Shown here: positions 43,975 through 53,355 of the stretch, piece by piece
Numbering within the stretch: position 1 is the first letter of the stretch
Layout of the letters: the number at the start of each line of letters is the position of its first letter
Assembly: GCF_035956715.1 (NCBI RefSeq)
Contig: NZ_CP108381.1
Location: forward strand, 3,596,001 to 3,660,000
Source of the DNA: Nocardia sp. NBC_01329
GTDB lineage: Bacteria; Actinomycetota; Actinomycetes; Mycobacteriales; Mycobacteriaceae
Length of the DNA stretch: 64,000 nucleotides
Direction of reading: 5' to 3'
Notes under the pieces: generated by a model
What the model saw: the letters and a program-made list of their open reading frames with translations, nothing else
Databases searched by the model: none
Told to the model about the DNA's origin: nothing
Translations under genes and position numbers: made by a program

Positions 43975-44730
43975 TCAGCTGCCGGCCAGCCTGCGCACGA
44001 TCGACAGCGGCAGCACTTTCATCGCGTAGGCCAGCGGCATCCACGGCCACGCCGGGGTGTAAGCCTTGAACCGCCGCTTCTCGATCGCCGACACCATGGA
44101 GCGCACTCCGGTGCGGGTATCGACCAGGAACGTGGGCGGATGCGCGGCCTTGTCGTTCATCTCCGAGGAGATGTAGCCGGGGAAGATGATCGACACGTCC
44201 ACCCCGGGGACCCGTTCGGCGGCGATACCCTCGGCCATCGCCGCCACCCCGGCTTTGCCGGCGGCATAACTGGTCATGGTCTTGGGCATACCGCGTACCG
44301 CGGAGACCGACGAGATCACCACCAGATGTCCGCCGCCCTGGGCGCGGAAGATCTTCATGGCCGCCTCCATCTGGGCCATCGCCCCGACGAAATTGGTCTG
44401 CGCGGTCTGCCGGTTGGGGCGCTCACCGCCTTTGCCGAACGGCACCCCCTTGCCGAGGCCCGCGTTGACGATCACCCGGTCGAGCCGGCCCAGATCGGCG
44501 GCGAATTCGTCGAAAACCTTCGGTACCGCATCGAAATCGGTGACGTCCAGTTCCGCGACCCGCACCCGGACCTCGGGATAGGCCACCGCAATCTCGCGTG
44601 CGAGTTCGGCGAGCCGCTCCGTACGGCGAGCGCAGAGGGCCAGGTCGTAGCCGAGGGCCGCGAACTGCCGGGCCATTTCGGCGCCCAGGCCGGAACTCGC
44701 GCCGGTGATGAGGATCGAACCACTGCCCAC
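43975..44730 (-). CDS. short-chain dehydrogenase/reductase
   Basis: The 251-residue protein has LITGASSGLGAEMARQFAAL (TGxxxGxG), LDRVIVNAGLGKG (NAG), the serine strand in HLVVISSVSAVRG, YAAGKAGVAAMAEG (catalytic YxxxK), and VDVSIIFPGYISSEM. The basic residues after the second strand (ALCARRTERL) suggest NADPH use. GTG 44730. Convergent with marR. The substrate, probably a lipid or hydroxy acid, is unknown. It is intact, unlike the three SDR remnants in the window. Confidence 0.88.
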   Translation of the reverse strand: MGSGSILITGASSGLGAEMARQFAALGYDLALCARRTERLAELAREIAVAYPEVRVRVAELDVTDFDAVPKVFDEFAADLGRLDRVIVNAGLGKGVPFGKGGERPNRQTAQTNFVGAMAQMEAAMKIFRAQGGGHLVVISSVSAVRGMPKTMTSYAAGKAGVAAMAEGIAAERVPGVDVSIIFPGYISSEMNDKAAHPPTFLVDTRTGVRSMVSAIEKRRFKAYTPAWPWMPLAYAMKVLPLSIVRRLAGS

Positions 44731-44904
44731 TGTGCTACATCTCCTGTGGTCGGGCCGGGTACCGGTGCCGGTACGGCGACGATGATCGGCGGGTGTCCCG
44801 AGCCTAACGGCTCCGAGGGCGCCTGCCCGCAGTTCGGCGCGGGAAATCGCGGCCACCTGCACCCGACGACGGCGCAGGGCAGGACACCGATGAATTCGCA
44901 CTGC

Positions 44905-45399
44905 CAAGGTCGTCTCCACAGACGCCGGGGGAACACGCCGACGGCATCCGCGGGATCATCGAGGCATTGGGTACAGGGCCCCTGGACGTGTTCGCCAGTA
45001 GCGGTGGAGCTGTCAACGCCTCGGCCCTGGTGGCCCGGCCCGCTCCCGGCGGACTTCGCGGACCGGCCCGCCCCCGACCCGGCCCAGTTCGGACTACCCA
45101 CCACCGACGACGGGTCCCGCGACGACCCCATGATCGGTCCGCACCTGCTCACCTGCAGCGGCTACGAACACGATCTCGCGGCGCTGGCCGCCGCGCCGAC
45201 CCGGATCGTGCTCGGCGCGGGCGCCGCGTCCGCCGACGAACTCTGTGCCCGGGCCGCTGTGGCCTTAGCCGCGGCACTGGGCGGATCCGCAGTGACCTTC
45301 CCGGGCGGTCACGCCGGGTTCCTGGGCGGCGAATTCGGGATGACCGGCGAACCGGCAGGCTTCGCCGCCGTGCTGCGGGACGTCCTGGACACGCGCTAG
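44905..45399 (+). pseudogene. alpha/beta hydrolase, frameshifted
   Basis: EHADGIRGIIEALGTGPLDV then FASSGGAVNASALVA (nucleophile elbow) lies in one frame; the C-terminal half, MIGPHLLTCSGYEHDLAALA, PTRIVLGAGAAS, and VTFPGGHAGFLGGEFG with the histidine, lies in another. The shift is near 45040. The N-terminal strands are missing too. It cannot make an active protein. Confidence 0.6.
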
Positions 45400-45440
45400 C
45401 GGTTGTCCCGGAGGGAACAGCGTGCGCCGACCCGGAAAGC

Positions 45441-47357
45441 TCAGCGGGCGGCTCGGATCCGTTGCGGTGCCGCTGTCACGAACGGGGTGAGAGCCTGTTC
45501 GATCTGCCGGTGCGAAGGCCGGCTGTGCCGTCGGCCCGGTAGTCCGTCCTCGGGGGCGCCGGTGGCCGCACGGCACGGATCCGGTTCCGGGATCGCGGGA
45601 TCCGCGCCGAACTCGTCTCCGGTGATCGCCATCGCGGCCAGCCGGTTACCGGTGCGGGCCTCGTACACCGTGAGGCGATAGACCGCCGTGAACAGGTTCA
45701 GTGTCCGGCCCACCGGCTGTCCTGGGCCCGGCGGATACTGGCAGGTGCGCACAAGTTCCCCGCGGCGCTCCTGGGCCACACATGCGACCAGCTGGACCAC
45801 ACCCGGATCGATCGGGCGCCACACCGCCGAAGGCCCGAACGCGGTGTACTCGGGCAGCTCGCCGCCGAGATACACCGGGCTGGGCCCGGCCGCCGAATAC
45901 GGTGCGGCGGCGGGATTCCCCGCACCGTCCCCGCACAGCGCACCGTATTCGGTCACGTCGAACCGGGCGAAACCGGACGCCGCGAACACGGTCGCCGTCA
46001 CGGCCGCCAGCGCCACCCCGGCCAATCCCAGCGCCGCCGGATACCGCAGATCCGTCCCGCGGCGGGTGGGCGGTCGGTAGGGCAGGGGTTCGCGCGGGGG
46101 CCGGGCAGCCGCCTGCGGGGTCGCCGCCACACGGCGGAACCGGGCCGGAATCTCCCGAGCGCCGGCCAGACCGCGCCGCACCCGGGCCGGAACACCGGCA
46201 GTCGGCCGGGACCCGCGATCGGGACGGGCCGATTCCCGGTGATTCCGCCCAGACGGGCCGGACCGGACGGGCGATCCACCGTCCACGGCCGGGTCTGCCT
46301 GCGGCCCGGTCGATTCCCGCGCGGCCACATCCTCCGCACGTTCCCGGGCCGCGACCACCGGTGCCGCGTCCAGGCGCCCGGTGGAACCGTTCTCGAACGA
46401 GCCTCGCTTCCGGGCTGTTCCACGCGCGCCGAACCACCCGAGACGCGCTGGACGGGTGAGGTTCCGGGCCGGAACGGCGATCGGTTCCGATTCGCTCGTC
46501 TCCACGGGTTCCCGAGTCGGCTGCGGCACCCCCGGCGTCCGCGTCTCGGTGGCCGGCGCCCGGGTGGACGCCGGAGCCGCAGGGCCCGGGACACCGACGC
46601 GCTGCCCGGGAGGTCGCACGGACGGTGCGGACAGCGCGGTCGCGGTGCGTGCACCCCTGGGCGCGGCCTGCGGCTCGGACAGTTCTGCCCCGGTGGCGCG
46701 CGGATCGACGCTGCGGCCGGGGGCGACGAGGAACCCCTCGTTGTCCAATTCGTCCGGATCGGGCAGAAGCCGCGAAACCCCCAGCATTTCGAATGCTCGC
46801 GCGATATCTTCCCCGCGCCAGCGCACCTCTCCCACCGCCACGCGCTCGAAATACCGGGCCAGCCCCGCGGAGGCGCCGATCCGGACCAGGATGGTCTCTA
46901 TACCGTCCTCCGGCGGGCGCGGTGTCCAACTGATCCGCGAGCCTGTCTTGGGGATCAGCACCACGAGTACTTGGATCTGTTCGGACAGGCCCTGCCGCCG
47001 GAAGATCGCGGCCAGTTCATTGCGCAGTTTGCGCCCGCGCAGTACCGGATTCGGCGTGGACTTCCCGGTGCGTAGGTCCGCGGCGGAGTCGTCCACCAGC
47101 CAGCGACCGGTCGGGCCGGTGGTCAGCACGCCGTGCTGCACCGACCCGAAATCGGCCAGCACCACCAGAGTGCAACCGTGCGGAGTCCAGACCAGCAGGT
47201 CGGTGGCCGGGGCGGACCGGCGACGCGGACGCGAGGGCGGCGAACCGAGCAGGGCCACTCCGCCCACCTGTCCGGTGCCGGGACCCCGATCGGTCAGTAG
47301 CCGTCGTACGAAACGCTGTACGCCGGACATTTCGGTGCTCTGCACGCGTATAATCAC
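45441..47357 (-). CDS. membrane protein with NERD-like N-terminal domain
   Basis: The 638-residue protein has an N-terminal domain (40-245) with ATDLLVWTPHGCTLVVLADF, VDDSAADLRTGKSTPNPVLR, RKLRNELAAIFRRQGLSEQI and QVLVVLIPKTGSRISW, the order of a nuclease-related NERD domain but without a clear E-x-K active site. A long Pro/Arg/Ala-rich linker follows, then one membrane helix, AALGLAGVALAAVTATVFAA, and an extracytoplasmic part with paired cysteines. GTG 47357; ATG codons later are possible. Function unknown. Confidence 0.7.
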   Translation of the reverse strand: MIIRVQSTEMSGVQRFVRRLLTDRGPGTGQVGGVALLGSPPSRPRRRSAPATDLLVWTPHGCTLVVLADFGSVQHGVLTTGPTGRWLVDDSAADLRTGKSTPNPVLRGRKLRNELAAIFRRQGLSEQIQVLVVLIPKTGSRISWTPRPPEDGIETILVRIGASAGLARYFERVAVGEVRWRGEDIARAFEMLGVSRLLPDPDELDNEGFLVAPGRSVDPRATGAELSEPQAAPRGARTATALSAPSVRPPGQRVGVPGPAAPASTRAPATETRTPGVPQPTREPVETSESEPIAVPARNLTRPARLGWFGARGTARKRGSFENGSTGRLDAAPVVAARERAEDVAARESTGPQADPAVDGGSPVRSGPSGRNHRESARPDRGSRPTAGVPARVRRGLAGAREIPARFRRVAATPQAAARPPREPLPYRPPTRRGTDLRYPAALGLAGVALAAVTATVFAASGFARFDVTEYGALCGDGAGNPAAAPYSAAGPSPVYLGGELPEYTAFGPSAVWRPIDPGVVQLVACVAQERRGELVRTCQYPPGPGQPVGRTLNLFTAVYRLTVYEARTGNRLAAMAITGDEFGADPAIPEPDPCRAATGAPEDGLPGRRHSRPSHRQIEQALTPFVTAAPQRIRAAR

Positions 47358-47710
47358 GGCGACCCCTACTTCGGTGACCACGAAACCCGCGCACACCACA
47401 GTGACGCCAGGGATACTCCGAAATTCCCTGGCGCACAATGCGATTGGATGCGCCGCCGTCCATGGTAGCAATACGCGGCCGTGGGCACGAGAGTCGGCGT
47501 CCGCACAACCGCGCCCGCGGTCGGGCGACGTCCGGCCGGCGGGACTGGTCGCGACGGACACGCCCGATTCCACCCGACACCGCCCGGCCGCTCGTCTCGC
47601 GCGGTACGTTTGGTCGACCAGAGCCGGTCTGGTAGTGCGGCCAGCCATCGGTGAACGCGATGAGGCGAGCTGCGCGCGGTTGTCCGGGACCGCTTCGAGG
47701 AGAACGTCGT
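47358..47710. other. intergenic region between divergent genes
   Basis: These 353 bp separate the NERD-like gene from the symporter gene and must hold both promoters. I see no gene and no strong dyad in it. Confidence 0.4.
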
Positions 47711-49441
47711 ATGTCGCAGCACGAGCTATCCCACGAGGTCGTTTCATTGTTCGCGGAAGGCGAGGTGCTGCGGCTCGACGCCCAGCCGGTCGACTACGCG
47801 ATCGTCGCCCTCTATTTCGTCTTCGTTATCGGTATCGGCCTGCTGGCCCGGCAACGGGTCTCGTCGAGTATGGACTTCTTCCTGTCCGGGCGATCCCTAC
47901 CGGCCTGGGTCACCGGCCTCGCGTTCATCTCCGCCAACCTCGGTGCGGTCGAGATCATGGGGATGTCGGCCAACGGCGCCGAATACGGTTTCCCAGCGTT
48001 CCATTACTTCTGGATCGGCGCGGTCCCGGCCATGTTGTTCCTGGGCGTAGTGATGATGCCGTTCTACTACGGGTCGAAGGTACGCAGTGTCCCGGAGTTC
48101 ATGCGGCGCCGTTTCGGCACCGGTGCGCACCTGGTGAACGCGCTCAGTTTCGCGGTCGCCCAGGTACTCATCGCCGGTGTCAACCTCTACCTGCTCGGTA
48201 CCATCGTCAATGTTCTACTGGGCTGGCCGCTGTGGGTTTCGGTCGTCGTGGCCGCGGTGATCGTACTGTCCTACATCACGCTCGGCGGGCTCTCGGCGGC
48301 GATCTACAACGAAGTTCTCCAGTTCTTCGTCATCGTGGCCGCTCTGCTCCCGCTGACCCTGATCGGCCTGCACCGCGTCGGCGGCTGGTCCGGACTACAG
48401 GACCGGGTCGCCGCCTCACCCGGCGGCGCCGAACAGCTGGACTCCTGGCCGGGTAACGCGCTGTCGGGTTTCGCGAACGATTTCCTGTCGATCCTGGGCA
48501 TCGTCTTCGGCCTCGGATTCGTGCTCTCGTTCGGCTACTGGACCACGAACTTCGTCGAAGTGCAGCGCGCCCTGGCGACCCATTCCATTGCCGCCGCGCG
48601 GCGCACCCCGATCATCGGCGCGTTCCCGAAGATCTTCATCCCGTTGATCGTGATCATCCCGGGCATGATCAGCGCGGTCCTGGTCCCGCAGATGGCCCAG
48701 TACAAGGCAGCCGTCACCGCGAACCCGGACGTCGACAGCGATGTCACGTACAACCAGGCGCTGCTCTACCTGATGAAGGATGTGCTTCCCAACGGCCTGC
48801 TCGGCGTGGGCCTGGCCGGGCTGCTGGCCGCGTTCATGGCCGGTATGGCCGCGAACGTCTCGGCGTTCAACACGGTGTTCAGCATCGACCTGTGGCAGCA
48901 GTACGTGGTCAAGGACAAATCCGACGGCTACTACCTGCGGGTCGGGCGGCTGGCCACGGTGGGCGCCACCATCGCCGCCATCTTCACCGCGTTCATCGCC
49001 GGCGGGTTCAGCAACATCATGGACTACCTGCAGACGCTGTTCAGCTTCTTCAACGCACCCCTGTTCGCCACCTTCATCCTGGGTATGTTCTGGAAACGGA
49101 TGACGCCGACGGCCGGCTGGACCGGGCTGGTGTCGGGCACCGCGGTAGCGGTCTTCATCTTCGTACTGAACGAGACGGAGGTGATCTCGCTGTCGGGCCA
49201 GGGTGCCAGTTTCGTCGCCGCCGGGGCGGCCTTCGTCCTGGATATCCTGGTCAGCGTGGCCGTGACCTTGGTGACAGCGCCGAAACCGGCGTCCGAGCTG
49301 GTCGGCCTGGTGTATTCGGAGACACCGCGCGAACTGCGTACCGATCCGGAGGCCGCCACTCTGCCCTGGTATCAGCGCCCCGTGCTGCTGGCGGGTATCG
49401 CGCTGGTACTCGTGATCATCCTCAATATCGTCACCGGATAG
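47711..49441 (+). CDS. sodium:solute symporter (SSS family)
   Basis: The 576-residue protein has about 13 membrane segments and SSS motifs: AIVALYFVFVIGIGLLARQR, SSMDFFLSGRSLPAWVTGLA (FFLGGRSLPxW), FISANLGAVEIMGMSANGAE, LSYITLGGLSAAIYNEVLQF and GLLAAFMAGMAANVSAFNTV. This order fits the galactose/myo-inositol-type and sugar or monocarboxylate symporters; the solute cannot be fixed. ATG 47711. The small membrane gene follows 10 bp later in the same operon. Confidence 0.9.
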   Translation: MSQHELSHEVVSLFAEGEVLRLDAQPVDYAIVALYFVFVIGIGLLARQRVSSSMDFFLSGRSLPAWVTGLAFISANLGAVEIMGMSANGAEYGFPAFHYFWIGAVPAMLFLGVVMMPFYYGSKVRSVPEFMRRRFGTGAHLVNALSFAVAQVLIAGVNLYLLGTIVNVLLGWPLWVSVVVAAVIVLSYITLGGLSAAIYNEVLQFFVIVAALLPLTLIGLHRVGGWSGLQDRVAASPGGAEQLDSWPGNALSGFANDFLSILGIVFGLGFVLSFGYWTTNFVEVQRALATHSIAAARRTPIIGAFPKIFIPLIVIIPGMISAVLVPQMAQYKAAVTANPDVDSDVTYNQALLYLMKDVLPNGLLGVGLAGLLAAFMAGMAANVSAFNTVFSIDLWQQYVVKDKSDGYYLRVGRLATVGATIAAIFTAFIAGGFSNIMDYLQTLFSFFNAPLFATFILGMFWKRMTPTAGWTGLVSGTAVAVFIFVLNETEVISLSGQGASFVAAGAAFVLDILVSVAVTLVTAPKPASELVGLVYSETPRELRTDPEAATLPWYQRPVLLAGIALVLVIILNIVTG

Positions 49442-49451
49442 GACAACCATC

Positions 49452-49703
49452 GTGTTCTTCGATATCCGCACCATCGTGGGCAGCCTGCTCGGCCTGTACG
49501 GAATCATCCTGGTGATCACCGGGCTCGTCCACGACACCGCCGACGAAGAGGCCAAGACCGGCGGTATCGATGCGAACCTGTGGGCCGGTCTGGCCCTGGT
49601 GGTGGTGTCGGCGGCGTTTGTGGCCTGGGCACTGCTGCGCCCGGTAGCCGTCGACCGCCCGGCTGCCGGTTCGGCGAAGGAAACCGGGGACAGCTCCGAC
49701 TGA
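49452..49703 (+). CDS. small membrane protein paired with the symporter
   Basis: The 83-residue protein has two hydrophobic helices (FDIRTIVGSLLGLYGIILVI and LWAGLALVVVSAAFVAWALL) with a short charged loop DTADEEAKTGGIDAN. GTG 49452, preceded by AGGACAACC. It probably accompanies the symporter, as small accessory subunits do in other SSS operons; a direct role is inferred. Confidence 0.75.
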   Translation: MFFDIRTIVGSLLGLYGIILVITGLVHDTADEEAKTGGIDANLWAGLALVVVSAAFVAWALLRPVAVDRPAAGSAKETGDSSD

Positions 49704-49777
49704 CGCCACCGCCCCGTGGCGCGTTACGACCCGCCCAATCGCGACGGGCGGGTGGTCACGCGCGCGAAAACGTGCGC

Positions 49778-49855
49778 TCAGTCCGGCAGACCGAGCGCGA
49801 AGCCGATCGCGATGAGCACACAGCTGATGACGGCGACGACCACGATGATCCACAT
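49778..49855 (-). CDS. tiny single-span membrane protein
   Basis: MWIIVVVAVISCVLIAIGFA then LGLPD is 25 residues, one membrane helix plus a short tail. The longer frame upstream is low-quality sequence. Whether it is expressed is unclear; the composition is coherent and similar mini-proteins exist in actinomycetes. Confidence 0.35.
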   Translation of the reverse strand: MWIIVVVAVISCVLIAIGFALGLPD

Positions 49856-49952
49856 CGGACAAGCGTACGAAACCGGATGTGTGGCCTCGGGACCGGGTCG
49901 CCGCCCGGCCCGCGACGCCGGCGGGCGGCGGGCCGGACCGGAACACCGGAGG

Positions 49953-50453
49953 TCAGGGCACGACCTCGACCACGTCACCCGGGTTCAGATAGTGGAAGAC
50001 CGCGACGGCGCCGGGCTCGGTCAGCCGGATACACCCGTGCGATTTGTGCTCTACCGGCCCGATGTGGAACGCGATATCACCGTTGAAGAAGACCGCGTAG
50101 TGCATCGGGGCGTTGTGCATCGTGCTCCAGTGGTACGGCTTTTTGAACGCGACGTGGAAGACCCCGGGCGGGGTCTCGTACCCCTGCATCCCGTGAGACA
50201 TCGCCGTCGGCCCATAGGTGACCTTGCCGTCGTCCATCAACCACACCTCGTTACTGGACAGGCGCAGGCAAGCCCGGGCCGCCGGGGAGCACGGTGCCTG
50301 GGTCGGGATGATGGCCGGCGCACCGGGCACATTCGGCCCGTTCGGCCACAACGGTTCGGCCAGCGCGGGCGCCGTGGGCGCCAGCGCGGCCACCGCGATA
50401 CCGGTGAGAACAGCCATTCGGCGTATCCGATGGAGGAACTGTCCGTTGCTCAT
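49953..50453 (-). CDS. L,D-transpeptidase (YkuD type)
   Basis: The 166-residue protein has a signal peptide (RMAVLTGIAVAALAPTAPAL, cleavage near ALA-EP) and a YkuD domain with SHGMQGYETPPGVFHVAFKK and the active-site HIGPVEHKSHGCIRL (His, Ser-His-Gly-Cys). Such enzymes make 3-3 peptide crosslinks or attach proteins to peptidoglycan outside the membrane. ATG 50453. It is shorter than the multidomain mycobacterial Ldt proteins, having the catalytic domain only. Confidence 0.9.
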   Translation of the reverse strand: MSNGQFLHRIRRMAVLTGIAVAALAPTAPALAEPLWPNGPNVPGAPAIIPTQAPCSPAARACLRLSSNEVWLMDDGKVTYGPTAMSHGMQGYETPPGVFHVAFKKPYHWSTMHNAPMHYAVFFNGDIAFHIGPVEHKSHGCIRLTEPGAVAVFHYLNPGDVVEVVP

Positions 50454-50630
50454 CTCGTGCCGACCTCTTTTCGTCGATTTGCCGCCACATCAGGCGAGGG
50501 ATAGCAAATTCCGAGCGAAATCAGAGACCTACACCAAGGTACTTAAATATCCCGGGCTGTGGGCCGCAACCACCGTAGACGCGCCGAAATGGGACATGAC
50601 TCCACGGCCGACGGACGGCCCGTCACCTCC

Positions 50631-51929
50631 TCAAGCGACACTCCAGCTATCGGAATCCGTGCCGCGTCGCCGTCCGCGTCGCCGCCGCTGGTAGAACACC
50701 TCCTCCACCGAAATGTTGGGCACTTCCTCGACGATCCCGGCCAGTTGCCCGTCGAGCTGCAGTTCGGCGATCCGCCGGTGCAGTCCGGCCCGGCGTTCCG
50801 CCGTCAGCCCAGCCCACACCACGCCGATCCGGCGTTGCGAGGGATGGTCGGCGACCGCCACCAGCCGGAGCAGTTCCGGCCAGAGATCGTCGGCGTTGGC
50901 GATCTCCGGTAGTTCGGCGATCCGCTCCGCCGGCATCCGCACGATCGAGCCGACGATATAGCGCTGTACATCGGGGTGGGTGCGCTCGGCCAGTACCAGC
51001 AGTCCACGCCACGGCCCGGGATAGAACGCGATAACGAGGGATTCGACGATCGCGGTGAGCGCGGCGGTATTGGCGAAGATCGGATTCATCGCCATCCGCT
51101 GCAGCTCCGGCCGGCTCAACTTCGATACGAACGTCATCAGTTCGGGCGCTGCGCCCTTCTGGATGACGTGGGCGGCGAGTTTGCCGAGCGCGTCCGGACT
51201 GGCGATGGAGAGCAGAATGTCACCGATCTCGGACACCACATCCCTGGAGGCCCGCGACATCACCGAAATCGCCGCCTCCTTCAAATCCGGCGACCCGGCC
51301 AGCACCGTCTCCATCATCCGCGGAATCCGCTTCGACCGGCCGTCCAGCAACTGGCGCAGTACGTTGCTGATGGCGGAGGCGGAGTAGGCATAGGCGGCGG
51401 AGAAAATGATGCCCTCGTCGTCGAGGGTTCCGTGCTCGACCGCCTCGACGAATTTCGGCTTGGCATATTCGAGGAACGGCCCGACGGTGATGTGATCTCT
51501 ACGGCGCAGGACCTCGTTCACGATCGCGACCAGCGGCTCGGAAGCCATGATGTCGCCCAGTTCACCGAGGGCCTTGGGGTCCACATACGGAGTGCAATCG
51601 GCGGCGTACCCCGTTTTGAGCATGGTGAGTGTCTCGGCGGCGGCGGCAGGATATTCCACACCGACGGCGCCGGCCGCGCGACCGGTCATCATGGGGGGCA
51701 CGATTCGCTGGACCAGGGGCAGGGAAACCGTGAGCGGGATGATCGGGATCAATCGTCCGATCCGTTTGAACATGTCGCCGTGGAACTCGTAGATCCGGCC
51801 CGAGATACGCTGCTCGAGTTCGTGGAGGTGTTCGGGTCCGAGCCGTTCGAGGTAGGCGATTCGTTCGACAGACACATGTAGCGTGCGCGCGAGCAGGATC
51901 ATCTGCGCGCGGGTGACCAGATCGCTCAT
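50631..51929 (-). CDS. helical repeat protein of unknown function
   Basis: The 432-residue protein is almost all helical: RTLHVSVERIAYLERLGPEH, GYAADCTPYVDPKALGELGD, AISVMSRASRDVVSEIGDIL, ELQRMAMNPIFANTAALTAI, AERIAELPEIANADDLWPEL. The spacing looks like repeats akin to the helical domain of MgtE, but no channel part is present. The C-terminal RRRRGRRRG is basic. ATG 51929 overlaps the 74-residue gene by ATGA. Family not recognised. Confidence 0.75.
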   Translation of the reverse strand: MSDLVTRAQMILLARTLHVSVERIAYLERLGPEHLHELEQRISGRIYEFHGDMFKRIGRLIPIIPLTVSLPLVQRIVPPMMTGRAAGAVGVEYPAAAAETLTMLKTGYAADCTPYVDPKALGELGDIMASEPLVAIVNEVLRRRDHITVGPFLEYAKPKFVEAVEHGTLDDEGIIFSAAYAYSASAISNVLRQLLDGRSKRIPRMMETVLAGSPDLKEAAISVMSRASRDVVSEIGDILLSIASPDALGKLAAHVIQKGAAPELMTFVSKLSRPELQRMAMNPIFANTAALTAIVESLVIAFYPGPWRGLLVLAERTHPDVQRYIVGSIVRMPAERIAELPEIANADDLWPELLRLVAVADHPSQRRIGVVWAGLTAERRAGLHRRIAELQLDGQLAGIVEEVPNISVEEVFYQRRRRGRRRGTDSDSWSVA

Positions 51930-52150
51930 CCTTCGAGCTTGTCCCCGAACATGATCCGGCGGGTGATTCCCCGGAATGGCGGTGGAAAGAATCGGATCAT
52001 TCCGTTCACCGCCTCGATGAGCAGGTCCTTCTCCTCTTGCTGGGCACTGCGGAACAATCCGAGCAAATCCTCGATCTCCTGGTCGGAGAGCATTTCCGAG
52101 GCTGCCGTGGGGCCGTTCAGTTCTCGGACGAGTTCGGTTTTGGCACTCAT
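51926..52150 (-). CDS. small protein coupled to the helical repeat protein
   Basis: The 74-residue protein reads MSAKTELVRELNGPTAASEM, LSDQEIEDLLGLFRSAQQEE, KDLLIEAVNGMIRFFPPPFR: an acidic helical module with a basic end. ATG 52150. It overlaps the next gene by ATGA, so the two products are likely made together and may bind each other. Unknown function. Confidence 0.7.
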   Translation of the reverse strand: MSAKTELVRELNGPTAASEMLSDQEIEDLLGLFRSAQQEEKDLLIEAVNGMIRFFPPPFRGITRRIMFGDKLEG

Positions 52151-52344
52151 TCTGCTCCTGTGTATCGATCAGTGGCCGGCAGCCGCGACAACCACCGCCG
52201 ACCCCAGGTTTACCCGGATGACGATATGCCGAATCTTCACGAACGTAAGGGCATTCACAACTGGTGTTATCTGCCTGCAATTCGTGCTGTCCCATACCGT
52301 CGACGGGATGAGCGAGGGGCCTCACCCGAACCGGAGAGGCGGTA

Positions 52345-53355
52345 TCACCGGCTCTCGGCCGGAGCTCGTGTACCACCGGATTCGCCCACCGCGAGATGCC
52401 GGCGCAGGAACAGCAGCTGATGTGCCACGGCGGCGTCGAAGAACGGATTACCCGGCCAGATACCGAAATGATCGCAGGGGTAGTGACGCACCTCGGCCCT
52501 GGCCGCGAAGGCCGCCTTGGCTGCGGCATAGGGCGGCGCACCGCGATCGAAATCGGCGATCTGCGCCAGGACGGGCAGGTTCAGCGTGGCAGCGGCGCGG
52601 GCGGGCCGGTAGCCGGGGAGCTGCATCAGTACGCTCGGATCGATCTCGTTGCGCCAGGTGGTGCCCGCCAGTGCTTGGTAGGAGTCGTAATAGCCGTCCA
52701 TCGTCAGCGCGGCGACCTCACCCGGCCGTCCGACGAGCGGGATGAGCCCGGAACCGCCGGTCGCGCCGGCCAACCGGGCCCGGGCGGCGCCGAGCGTTCC
52801 GCGCAGTACACCGGCGAGACCGTTCTCCCGCACAGCCAGGACGCCGGCCGCCCGGCCGTCGACCAGCGGAGTCACCGAGACGATCGCCGCGAGAGCGGCC
52901 TGGACTTCGGCCGAGTGCGGCGCGGTCGCGCTCGCGGCCGCACCGGCGGCGAAGACGTGACCGCCGGAGAGCGAAACCCCCCACAGCACCACTCGGCGCG
53001 GGTCCACCCCGGGCAGCCGGGCAGCGGCCAGGACAGCTGCTCGGTAGTCGGCCAGCTGCTCGGCCATCCGCACCCGTTGCCGTGGCCGGCCCCCGCTCGC
53101 GCCGAAATACCGGAAGTCGAAGGCCAGGACGTCGATCCCGGCCGCGGCGTAGGCGCGTGCGAACGGTTCCAGGCCGGAGTCCTTGGTCCCGCCGAAACCG
53201 TGCGCCATGACCGCCACCGGACGACCGGCCGGTCCTTCGAGGTCCTCGCTCACAGCCGGGAAATACCAGGCATGGCAGTCCTCGTCGCCGGAGCGGAAGG
53301 TCACGGTGGCAGGCTCGGCCGCGGCGGCCGGGGCCGGGTTGTCGCGCAGACTCAT
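52345..53355 (-). CDS. alpha/beta hydrolase, dienelactone-hydrolase/S9-like
   Basis: The 336-residue protein has MAHGFGGTKDSGLEPFARAY (oxyanion), LAFDFRYFGASGG, the nucleophile elbow VLWGVSLSGGHVFA, and the histidine in HYPCDHFGIW. ATG 53355 overlaps the TetR stop by ATGA. It is the last gene of the FMO-TetR-hydrolase operon, so it may hydrolyse esters or lactones made by the monooxygenase. Confidence 0.82.
   Translation of the reverse strand: MSLRDNPAPAAAAEPATVTFRSGDEDCHAWYFPAVSEDLEGPAGRPVAVMAHGFGGTKDSGLEPFARAYAAAGIDVLAFDFRYFGASGGRPRQRVRMAEQLADYRAAVLAAARLPGVDPRRVVLWGVSLSGGHVFAAGAAASATAPHSAEVQAALAAIVSVTPLVDGRAAGVLAVRENGLAGVLRGTLGAARARLAGATGGSGLIPLVGRPGEVAALTMDGYYDSYQALAGTTWRNEIDPSVLMQLPGYRPARAAATLNLPVLAQIADFDRGAPPYAAAKAAFAARAEVRHYPCDHFGIWPGNPFFDAAVAHQLLFLRRHLAVGESGGTRAPAESR

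Noticed and set aside
46381..48456. A 691-codon open frame on the plus strand
   Set aside because: It runs antisense through the NERD-like gene and out of frame into the symporter, both well supported.
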